From Scalesia atractyloides (lineage: Eukaryota; Streptophyta; Magnoliopsida; Asterales; Asteraceae): 64,000 nt of DNA. Position 1 is the first letter of the stretch. Each line of letters opens with the position of its first letter. The notes below the pieces were generated by a model. The model did not search any database and was not told the origin of the DNA. It saw only the letters and a program-made list of their open reading frames with translations. The position numbers were made by a program, and so were the translations under genes. Positions 47,696 to 57,435 of the stretch are shown piece by piece. The stretch covers positions 12,144,988-12,208,987 of the forward strand of contig CAMTDV010000002.1 in NCBI GenBank assembly GCA_947069175.1, given 5' to 3'.

Positions 47696-47875
47696 TGTAA
47701 CATCCGTCAAAAAACGGGTTTTCCAAACCCGCTACGTTTATTAATCGAATAATCAGTTCAAATTTTTGTTGCTCATTTAATGCTTATTTTAATTTTAAAC
47801 AATACATAAGTAATAAACATTTTAGAAAATGGAAATTAAAATTGTTAAAAAATAAAAATAAAGTAACTAAAAATA
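47696..47875 (+). mobile_element. 3' LTR of E4, first 180 bp only
   Basis: TGTAACATCCGTCAAAAAAC onward, collinear with 39529-39707. It stops just short of where M1 would begin. Confidence 0.9.
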
Positions 47876-50220
47876 GAATTAGGGTCAAGAACCGCTACCC
47901 ATTACCTCGCATCGATGATCTTCTAGACCAACTTCAAGGCGCCACCTGTTTTTCAAAAATCAACCTTCGTTCTGGTTATCATCAACTCAGAGTACATGAA
48001 GAAGACGTCCCAAAGACCGCCTTCCGAACTCGTTATGGTCATTATGAATTCATGGTCATGCCATTTGGTCTAACCAACGCTCCAGCTGTCTTCATGGATC
48101 TAATGAACAGAGTCTGCAAACCCTATCTCGATCGCTTTGTTATAGTCTTCATCGACGACATTCTCATTTACTCAAAGTCTAAGTCTGATCATGAACGACA
48201 CCTTCGACTCATCCTTACGCTCTTAAGGAATGGAAAGCTCTACGCCAAATTCTCCAAATGCGAATTCTGGTTAAAAGAGGTACAATTCCTTGGACATGTC
48301 GTCAATGACAAGGGAATACATGTCGACCCCTCAAAGATCAAAGCAGTGCAAGAATGGCAAGCGCCACATATACCTACCGAAATAAGATCATTCCTTGGTT
48401 TCGCTGGTTATTATTGCCGTTTCATTGCAAATTTCTCCCGCATCGCTGTACCACTCACGGCTTTTACACATAAAGGAAAACCCTTCATATGGGGACCCAA
48501 ACAAGAAGAAGCCTTCCAAACCCTTAAACGAAAACTCTGTGACGCACCTATCCTCACTCTTCCTGAAGGTTCTGATGACTTCGTGGTTTTTTTGCGACGC
48601 GTCTGGGCAAGGAATAGGCTGTGTTCTAATCCAAAGAGGAAAGGTGATAGCTTATGCTTCTAGACAACTCAAAACTCATGAGAAGAACTACACCACCCAC
48701 GACCTAGAACTTGGAGCCGTTGTGTTCGCTCTTAAGATACGGAGACATTACCTCTACGGTACCAAGTGTGAAATATACACTGACCACAAGAGCCTGCAAC
48801 ATATATTAACCAAAAGGAGTTAAACTTGAGGCAACGGAGATGGGTCGAACTTCTTAATGACTACGACTGTGAAATTCGGTATCATCCTGGCAAGGCAAAC
48901 GTGGTGGCCGATGCACTCAGTCGAAAGAGTTATGCGAACTCCATTCGTCTTCTATGTTCACAAATCATAACAGACATCAAAGATCAAATCCGAGAAGCCC
49001 AACATGTTTCAGTAACGTAAAACGACGTACGCAAGGAGCTGTCTTGTGGAGCTGAACTTAAAATCGAAACTAAATCCGACGGTATTCTGTACTATCTAGA
49101 TCGCATATGGATTCCCGATCACAATAACCTTCGTGATTTCCTTATGAATGAGGCACACAAAACACGGTACTCTGTACACCCAGGAGCCGACAAGATGTAT
49201 CAAGACCTTCGATACACCTACTGGTGGCCTGGCATGAAAAAGGATATCGTTGTTTTCGTTTCCAAGTGCCTTACATGTTCCAAAGTAAAAGCTGAACATC
49301 AAAGACCCTCAGGACTTCTAGTTCAACCTGAAATACCTGTGTGGAAGTGGGAAAACATAACCATGGACTTCATTACCGGGTTACCTCGCACCTCCAGTGG
49401 GTATGACACTATATGGGTAATCATTGATCGTCTTACAAAATCAGCTCATTTCATTCCAATCCGCGAGGACTTCAAGAACGAGAAGTTAGCTCGTATCTAC
49501 ATCAGCGAGATCGTAAGCCGTTATGGTGTACCGTTAAGCATTATTTCAGATCGTGATGGTCGTTTCACTTCACGAACATGGCAAGCCGTACAAGCCGCTT
49601 TGGGTACACGATTAGACCTCAGTACCGCTTATCATCCTCAAACTGATGGACAATCTGAACGCACCATCCAAACTCTTGAAGATATGCTTCGAGCATGTGT
49701 CATAGACTTCACGGGAAATTGGGACGCTCATCTACCATTAGTTGAATTTTCGTACAACAACAGCTATCATTCAAGTATTGGCATGGCACCTTTCGAAGCT
49801 TTATATGGTCGTAAGTGCCGATCTCCAGTATGTTGGCACGAAATTGGAGAAGCTCAAATCACCGGTCCAGAACTAATTCAAGAAACAACAGACAAGATCC
49901 ATCAAATTCGAAACAATCTTCTAGCGGCACAAAGTCGTCAAAAGAGTTATGCAGACAAACGACGAAAGCCTTTGGAGTTTAACATTGGTGATCATGTACT
50001 TTTAAAAGTATCACCGTGGAGGGGAGTAGTTCGTTTTGGCCAGACGGGCAAGCTAGCACCACGCTACGTAGGACCTTTCAAGATACTCGAAAGAGTAGGA
50101 CCTGTAGCATACAAGCTTGACCTACCAGAAGAACTCAACAGAATTCACCCCACATTCCACGTATCAAACTTAAAGAAGTGCCTCGCCGATGAAAACCTCC
50201 ATATTCCCTTAGAAGATATG
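47876..50220 (+). pseudogene. Second, partial copy of E4 pol (RT to integrase C-terminus)
   Basis: From VKNRYPLPRIDDLLDQLQGA to CLADENLHIPLEDM, this repeats E4 pol (45146 onward) nearly base for base. It shares private variants such as LLRNGKLYAKFSK. It lacks many of E4's lesions (FIDD, GTRLD and DLELG are intact) but has its own: KINLRSGY (the first RT catalytic Asp is Asn), frameshifts near 48589 and 48806, and a stop at 49018. From 49144 the integrase region is open to the end (HKTRYSVHPGADKM, KCLTC, MDFITGL, SDRDGRF, GQSERTIQ, KLAPRYVGPFKILE). It ends inside the linker to the tail, where Athila sequence begins. Confidence 0.92.
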
Positions 50221-50549
50221 TTAGAGAGTAGAAGAATGTGGACCAGCAGTTTGGCGGGGTTCGTCAAATTATGTTAGAGAGTAGAAGAATGCACGAGGCC
50301 AGCCAGAGAAGGTTAGAGGATGGGATGCGCTACATGATGCAGAATCTAAATATGGGAATCCCGTCTTACTTTCACAGCCAGGCGGTCAGGCAGGTTCTAG
50401 CCAGTTTGCAGGGATGGAGGACGTGCAGATATACCAGGTATTTGAGGCATCTGAAGAATCTGAAGAGGATGATTGAAGCAGCCGAAGATCTATATCTTTG
50501 TTTTTTTTCTTTTCTGTTGTTTTCAGTTATTGATGGTTTGTACTTTTAA
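50221..50549 (+). pseudogene. C-terminal piece of the Athila ORF1-type protein
   Basis: From 50238 the frame reads DQQFGGVRQIMLESRRMHEA, SQRRLEDGMRYMMQNLNMGI, then PSYFHSQ, followed by lower-quality sequence to a stop at 50549. Gln/Arg/Met-rich coiled tails like this end Athila ORF1-type proteins. The first bases are a 21-bp copy of 50272-50292, so the joint with pol contains filler. Confidence 0.6.
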
Positions 50550-51801
50550 ACAATTTACTTTGGGGTGGTGTTTGTTGGTTTGGGTATGCGTTGATGAACA
50601 ATCTTGCAAAACTATTTATTATCTGGCTTTATTATTATTATGTTTTGTAAGTGTGTGATGCTAGGTTGGTGTTATATGTTGTTCCGTTCGCATGAGAGCT
50701 TTGAGAGTGGTACATTAAGCGTGTTCGGTTTGGAGAGCACGAGAGGTTTGACTGGCACATCGACAGTCTTGCACTACCAGCTAAGTCGTTTCCTTTTTTG
50801 TATTTTATTTTTCTTTCTTATTTGGTTTGTTTTTATTTTATTTTGAGTAGTAGTTGTCTCGTCCTTACATTGGGGACAATGCAAAAATTTAAGTGTGGGA
50901 TGGGATAATATTGGAGTAGTGGTGAATATTTAAAAAAAAATGTCGTTTGAAAAAAGAAATTTGCATGAAGTTAAACGGAAAATGATAGAAAAATTGAATT
51001 TTTATTCGGTTTCAAATAATAATATGAGAAATAAAAGGGTGAGTTTGTGTCTAACTTGGGATATGTGAGTAGGCACGATTCGGTTCTTATTTTCTTTGAG
51101 CTTAATGCACCTTAATTGTCGGTCTACTAGTGGGTACTCATCTAGGAGAAATGGGAAACTAAAACCACCAAAAATAGTATAAGGAATGCCGTTATAATCT
51201 AAAATATTTAGAATTTGTAATCATGTAAAAAGAAGAAAAAAATAGAAAAATGAGCTTGATTGAAAAGTAGAGAGGCCTATGGAATCTTCCTTGGGGATGG
51301 TGACTCTCATCGAGAATCCCTCTAGGATTAGTTGAAATTTTAAGTATCGAATCCCACGTTGTCGCTCTCGGGGGTGGTGACTCTGGTTGAGACAGCCTCT
51401 GGGTTAGATACGCGAAAAGAAATCAAAATGCTCAAATGAGAAAAAAGAGAAAAAGAAAATTGCTTAACCGTAAATTCTTTATATTTTGCTATAAAACGGT
51501 TGGGAAAGGGTTTACATAATTCGTTCCTTTTGTTTCATAAGCTTGAGGTGGGATTAGGGAACTGTGGACTCTAGTGTGAGACACTAGGTGGATTGACCGC
51601 ACCTAAATTAAATTTACATGATAAGAGGTTTGGACGAATTTTGAGTTTAAGTGGATCTAATACTTGCAATCGCGGTTAACATGAATCTTGTTCCCTAATG
51701 AAAATAATTGTAATTTTTAAAATCGAGTAATTGTTTGATTATGATTCCGTTTATGCACAATTCTTTTTCGAGGGCGAAAAAAGAGTAAGTGTGGGGATAT
51801 T
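50550..51801 (+). other. Athila 3' non-coding region
   Basis: No gene seen. CATTGGGGACAATG, an inverted repeat, lies at about 50866-50879. AAGTGTGGGATGGG, resembling a second polypurine tract, follows at about 50890. Two ~75-bp similar stretches with GGTGACTCT and GAGAATCC/GAGACAGCC occur near 51295 and 51375. Confidence 0.6.
51787..51797 (+). promoter_or_regulatory. Polypurine tract of the Athila-like element
   Basis: AAGTGTGGGGA lies five bases before the 3' LTR. Confidence 0.75.
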
Positions 51802-53508
51802 TGATGTATTGAATAATACATCTATTTATCTTGTAGAGTTGTATAATTTAGTGCGTTTTCGTTTGGTTTGTCATAATTTATCTACTTTTAATCACGCGTT
51901 TTGCAGGTCTTGGTCGTGAAAAGGTGGAAGGATGGGAAAACGAGCGAAAATGGTGAAAGAACAAGTCGGACGTGAGTGGATCGGAAATGAGAAAACAAAC
52001 GCAAAATAGGGATTTTCCCTCTCTCGCGAGGCGCGACCCGCATGACTAAACTCTCTCGCGGCCTACGAGAGAGTGATAGTTATCTGCCAGAATTAACCTC
52101 TCTCGTGGGGCGCGACCGAACTACCTAAACTCCCTAGCGGGGCGCGAGAGAGGTGTTTATCCAGAAAGTTTCAAAATCAGAGAAGGATTGGGACTTGGTT
52201 GTTTTAAAAAAAGACTTATAATCATTGTTAAACATATATTGGGTAACCTTGGACGAACTAGGGTAGAATTGGAGCTACTTTCTGGAGATTTGAAGCTACA
52301 CGAAGCGGATCGAAGCTACAGGGATTTGGTGGTGATCAAGGGAGTTCAAGGCAAGAGCTTGTCACGGTTTAATTATACCAATTCTCACTTTGATTTCCTT
52401 GTTTTGATCAATCATGCTATCTTGCTATCAACTTTGTTTTAATTACTTTTCAAACATGTTTTTAGGCTAGATATTATTCAGTTACCTAGGTTTTGGATGA
52501 TGGATTTATGAAACTTTGATTTGTTTTAATTTAATTCATGGTTTGAATATTTAATTGGTAAAGTCACAACTTTAATGATCTAGTTTAGGTATTTGCATGA
52601 TCTTGTTTGTTTTATGATTGTTTGGTTGATTTGCATAAACTTTGGTGGATATCTTTCATAGAATAGATTTATGTTATTTTTCGTGTTCTTAGGAATTCGT
52701 GAAGTTATCGGTAAAATTGGCCAATAAAACCGGGGAAACAATTAAATTAACCATAAAATCAAACTTGTCATTATACCTAATTTGTTAATTGAGAAATTGC
52801 AATTAGTTGGCTGAATTAATGTGGTAAATTGTTAGGTTAGGGTTTTGAGAGATTCCCGAGTCTAATTTCCTTGTCATAATTGAATCAGTTAATCTAAACT
52901 AGAAAATTGTAGTTAGTGTAGGTTAATTATTGAGAGGTAATTAATAATTAGACACTTTACTAATTTAAGAAGATAACTGAAAAGAAATCTTTAGGGCCGG
53001 TAAACAAATAAAAAGAATAGGTTATTGTAGGTGTCTTCCTGAAAAGGGTCGGGGGTCCTGTTTGATAAACCTAGACTTTAATATGTCAAGATCCCAGTAA
53101 AATATTCAACCAGATTAATTATTATTAAATTGAATGAGTAGTAGGCTAAAAATCCCACCTAGGTAACTAGTTCATTATCTCTTGATTTAAAATCTAAGAA
53201 GTCCCTAGAAGTTCATAGTTTGGTCATTCCAATTTAGTAGTTTTAGTTAAATTGATAATTTAGATTTATTAGTAACCCCCCCCCCCCCCTTTAAATTATA
53301 CATAGTGTGTAATCGAGTCTAAATTAGTAGTCTTAGCAATTAGAGAGTCCTGTGGGTTCGATAATCCGGACTTGCTTCATACTATTCCACAATTGATCGG
53401 TCCACTTGCAGTTTAGTAGTTTAGTATAGTTTAGGAGTCTAGAGTATAATTTAAGTCTAGAATTAGGGTAATTTGTTTTGTTTTTAATTAACTACTTTTA
53501 GAACATCA
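51802..53508 (+). mobile_element. 3' LTR of the Athila-like element
   Basis: 1707 bp, collinear with 8391-10109. Differences are mostly single-base indels, a longer C-run at about 53276-53290 and a few substitutions. Confidence 0.93.
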
Positions 53509-53516
53509 TCCATCAC

Positions 53517-55478
53517 TGTAACACCTCGTAAAAATCGTGTCCAATAGTATAGTGACAAGTGTCGTATTTTTTTATTTTAGTCTATTAAATACTAATAAGG
53601 ACTAAAGGTGTCAACATGCTCAAACTGAGCCTCTGAGTGACTTTCTAATGTCAACATGCAAAAACATTAGCCTCTGAGTGACCGTTGTGTCAACATGCTT
53701 ATACTTAGCCTCTGAATGACTGATATGTCAACATGCTTAAACTTGGCCTCTGAGTGAACGTTGTGTCAACATGCCAAGCCTCTGAGTGACATCGGAGTCA
53801 ACATGCTTATAGTGGGCCTTTGAGTGATCCTTTACGAAGTCCAAACTCTCATACGTGCCATTTGTTGGACGAGAGAGGTTAATTCTATAAATATGTGAAA
53901 GTTGGATAATGGAGGGGTTAAAAGTGTAACCATGTTAATTTATACCTCTGAGTGACCTTTTAACGAACCGAGAGCTCGACAATGTCTGGGCATACACCCG
54001 GGTACGCCAAATATTGGTTCAAAGGGCTAAATATCCTATAAAGGTGTTTTATGAAGTTTTATAAGTTGAGCGGCTAAATGTGTCAAACTTTGAAACTGGC
54101 CATGGGGCGCTCGCAGGGCACGAGAGGCATGGGCTTGTAGAAAATTTGCTTGGCCTCCACACATGTTGCCAAAAACCATTTGATTCAAAACAAGGGACTT
54201 CCAAACAGCTAAGCCACGTTTTAGAACACTTGTAAGCTCCTTCTAACACCCCTTAACACCTGGCATCACCTCCTTCAAACTCTCCAACTATAAATAGGTG
54301 CCAAGGTTCACCATTTCATTTGCACCTTTCACATTTCACATTCTATCTCCCTCCTCTAGAAATTCCTAACTGAAAGGAGCATCCAACTTAGTCCTATTAC
54401 ATCCTATGAATCACTTGTAAGTGTTCCTTTCTCTTGCATTTTTGTTTATGGGCTTTTATAGCCAAAAGTCAAGCATTTTACGGAAAATGCTTTGACTTTC
54501 GGTTAAGACCATTATGGTCCAACCATTGTTCATAATGAACATGACTTAGTGATCGTAATAAGGTAGGTGTAAATCCCTATAAAGGGCACCTCCTGAAGAT
54601 CACGTTTGCTAGACCGATTGACGGGTCAACATATTAATATTAAAAAGTCAAACGGATCATTTTTTGGAAATATTATAATCTAAGCTTATATATGTTATGA
54701 ACATGTTTTGACACTTAAACAAGTTGGTAATAATTATTAGAACATGTAAGAACATGTTCGGCTCGTCAATTTCCGTTTTAATCAGTTTTGTTTGATAACT
54801 TTAACATCAGGGGTTAACTACCGTGTCCTGGATATCCTCGGCTCATTACATTAGATAATGGCCACGACCTATGCGCGGGGTGTAGGCATACACCCGGCAA
54901 GCGCTAATGCTAAAAACTTTACCCACAAGTTTGGGGATAACTCCTTCGTGAGTTCTTAAGTGTTGAGTACGTTAATCATGTCTCGGTCTCCGTACCGGGC
55001 CCTGTATGTATGGACAAACATGTGAATCTGTTAATAAGGTTACAAGGCTGACTTTCCCAAGTTATAAAAGATTTTGTGCCAATGTGCACTTAAAACATTT
55101 TCAAATGTTTTCAAAATGAGTCAGTTAAGTGTATTTACCAACGAAAGCTGACGTATTTTCAAAAGACTAAGCCTGCACGTACAATACGAAAATAGGCTGG
55201 AAGCTGCTCGGTAGTGATAAGAGGATCTTGCAAATCCTAGATCTGCCCAAAGTCTGTTATACACTTTTTGTACATTTTACGATCCACCTGTGGATCTTCT
55301 ATTATGAACCGTTTGTATATTATTTTCGTATTTGAACATTTGGTTTGTAATAGTAATTTTTCTCCAAGACTTCCGTTGTGCCGTGTTTATGTCTATGATG
55401 ATATCAACTTACGTTACGATATACCCCACCCGGGCCCACCTGTGTTTGGGATTGGTTGTGGAAAGCCGGTGTGTGACA
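53517..55478 (+). mobile_element. Family A LTR, plus orientation, probably solo, internally deleted
   Basis: Begins TGTAACACCTCG and ends GGTGTGTGACA. The flanks are ATCAC (53512-53516) and ACCAC (55479-55483), an imperfect 5-bp duplication. No primer site follows and no polypurine tract precedes it. Compared with the A2 LTR it lacks about 1.45 kb (A2 58147-59602); the joint is near 54768. Confidence 0.85.
53607..53830 (+). repeat. Six ~37-bp tandem repeats in this LTR
   Basis: Same unit as at 4785-5003 (GTCAACATGC plus CCTCTGAGTGA). Confidence 0.85.
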
Positions 55479-56277
55479 ACCACATCTAGATAGGCTGATC
55501 CTCATGTTTTGGCTGACTGCTCACATTGCTCGGCTGACTTCTCATGGTTTGGCTGACTCCTCATATATTTTATTTTTTCCACATTTCTATTAATTATTTA
55601 ATATAACATTTAAATATGACATAAAACATTACAACATAACTTAAAATTTAGAAATATAACATAAAACATGACAACATAACTTAAACATTACAACCTAAAA
55701 ACATGACAACTATCAAATAATTAAACATTATGACAAGTTTCAAATAGTATATATAAAAATCAAATTATATGATAAAATAAAATATAATTATAAAATTAAA
55801 ACAATAATCCAAAATATTGAGTTACTATGACACTTTCAAAGAAATATATTCATTAATTAAATTAAGGATAACTCTCCTTAACTATCATGATAGAAGGCTA
55901 TTCATCCTTAACTATCATTTATAAGCTAACCAAATAATGTGGTCTGTGCCACTTGGCTAATCAAAACCATTAAGATCTTTAGGAATTATATAGTAGAGCA
56001 TGAATTTCGAGTAAAATCGAGACGGTCGCTTGAAGAGGATAAGTACATATATACACTTCCAAAATATTTCATTAAATGCCAATAAGAAATTATAATACTA
56101 TAAATAAATAAATAAAACTAATTATCCATGCAAGGACTAAAAAGAAATAACAATGTCCACGCATGGACTAAAGAAAAACAATGTCCATTCAAGGACTTAA
56201 GAAATATAATAGTTAGAAGAGACTTCACTCGTCCTTCTTTCCCTTAACCAACTTGGAGAGCTTTTTAAAGAATTTAT
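55479..56277 (-). mobile_element. A2 internal region, AT-rich, no gene
   Basis: Non-coding, with three short imperfect tandem arrays: GGCTGACTNCTCA units (55500-55566), ACATAAAACATNACAACATA units (55606-55706) and CAATGTCCANNCANGGACT units (56126-56206). Just left of the ORF, one minus-strand frame reads MNKFFKKLSKLVKGKKDE, which may be the original basic C-terminus of the ORF to the right. Confidence 0.55.
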
Positions 56278-57075
56278 TCATCTTCTCCGTCTTCTCGCTT
56301 GTTGTTGCATTTCATTCATCCGTTCCAAGGCCTCATTGATGGCCTCAAGTGAGGGCGGAGGTTGGGGTTGGGGTTGAGGCATAACCGGTACTGGTACCAT
56401 ATTGGGATATCCAGTAGATGGATAAGCAGGTGGGAAGGGAGACGGGTAAAGTGGGTTATGCATGACCGCTTGCAAATAAGGGTCATGTGAAAGTGCCTGG
56501 TAATTTACCGGCGTAGATGGGTTAAAAGGATCATATCCAGCTGTATCTAGGTATGTAGGAATAGAGTTATTAAAACCCGATGGTGGTGGTTGAACCACAA
56601 GTTGTGGTGTCGGTTCCACCACAGGTGAAGTATTAGAGGGTCCACCAATTTGTGGGTCCTCGTGAATGGTAGGGTAGGATTTGGGTAAGGGCGGCAGTGG
56701 ACCCGACCGTTGACCCGCATGCACCGACATACGCGCTCCACGTTTCCTCTTTGGTGGCTCAGGTGGCGGCTGAGGTTGTTCCACCGGCTCCATATGAACA
56801 TCTTCTTGTATAGGAGGTGTTGGAGAGTGGTGTGAAGGAGTGTTAGCAAAGGTGAATTGGTTCCAGTAATGGTCCTATTCATTAGAGCCTTGGAATGGCG
56901 ATCCGGCGTAAGAGTTAGAATCGCTAGAGATTTCGATGGGGTGTGTAAGCGATCCTAACGGTGGCATCTCCGGGTCGGAGTTCTCGTCCATTGGGTTGGG
57001 TTGATCTAATTGATTTTGGTCAGCTGGGGGTGTGTTGAAGTAGTGGTTAGGGTTAAACTCATCATGATATAAATG
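56278..57075 (-). pseudogene. Proline-rich ORF of A2, probably a gag N-terminal region
   Basis: One minus-strand frame is open from about 57075 except for a single TAG (FQGSNE*DHYW, about 56880). It is uninterrupted for 171 codons from 56793 (MEPVEQPQPPPEPPKRKRGA). The product is rich in Pro, with PPLPKSYPTIHEDPQIGGPS, YPSPFPPAYPSTGYPNM and PQPQPQPPPSLEAINEALER. It ends in a short coiled, Arg-rich tail (MNEMQQQARRRRR). I see no capsid motif, zinc knuckle, protease or RT. Its place downstream of a primer site and the proline-rich make-up fit the N-terminal part of a large gag, but the assignment is by context. Confidence 0.5.
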
Positions 57076-57420
57076 ATGAGAGTGCTGTGATTAATGAGAA
57101 TGATATGATTGGTATGAGTTTTGTGTGTGAGTATGTGAATGTTCCGCTATTGGCCAAGAATCCCCGAATCCTCATAAGGATTCGAGTGATGAGGTTTTGA
57201 AGGGATATGTCTTGATGGTCCTCCCCTCATAGGTCCTTTACCTCTTCCTCGACTCTTGGCGTCATTTTCCTGTTAAAATCAAGGCAAAACAATACTAATA
57301 ACTTAATAATGAGATGAGTAATCCTAGGTCAAAGCCTAGACTCGGAAGACCAAGGAATGTGCTTTTGTGTAAGTTTGAGATTAACACAAGAAGGCTAGTG
57401 TTTAATTCTCTCAAACATTG
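57076..57420 (-). other. A2 leader
   Basis: On the minus strand a pyrimidine-rich TTGATTTTAACAG, a possible 3' splice site, precedes GAAAATGACGCC (about 57260-57280). One frame then reads SRGRGKGPMRGGPSRHIPSK before a stop. Confidence 0.4.
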
Positions 57421-57432
57421 GCTCTGATACCA
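57421..57432 (-). promoter_or_regulatory. Primer-binding site of A2 (initiator-Met tRNA)
   Basis: Minus-strand TGGTATCAGAGC, three bases (GGT) inside the LTR end. Confidence 0.92.
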
Positions 57433-57435
57433 ACC

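Larger units (their letters stand above)
39529..47875 (+). mobile_element. E4: family B chromovirus in the Athila ORF1 region, 3' LTR truncated
   Basis: It has a full 5' LTR, primer site, leader, gag-pol, polypurine tract and only the first 180 bp of the 3' LTR. The left flank is TTCGA. The right-hand duplication is lost because a second pol copy is joined on at 47876. Confidence 0.92.
8391..53508 (+). mobile_element. Athila-like LTR retrotransposon, host of all nested elements at 13105-50220
   Basis: Two LTRs (8391-10109 and 51802-53508) begin TGATGTATTG and end AGAACATCA. They differ by scattered point changes and small indels. The flanks are TCCAC (8386-8390) and TCCAT (53509-53513), a 4 of 5 target-site duplication. 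A tRNA-Asp-type primer site, gag, protease, the start of RT and an Athila ORF1-type region are recognisable in that order. Most RT, RNase H and integrase is missing at the 38773/38774 fusion. Confidence 0.9.

Noticed and set aside
54049..54249. Minus-strand gene in the family A LTR
   Set aside because: Short, no motif, not open in the A2 LTR.
55268..55489. Coding region at the end of the family A LTR
   Set aside because: Lies in LTR sequence; the A2 copy does not keep the frame.
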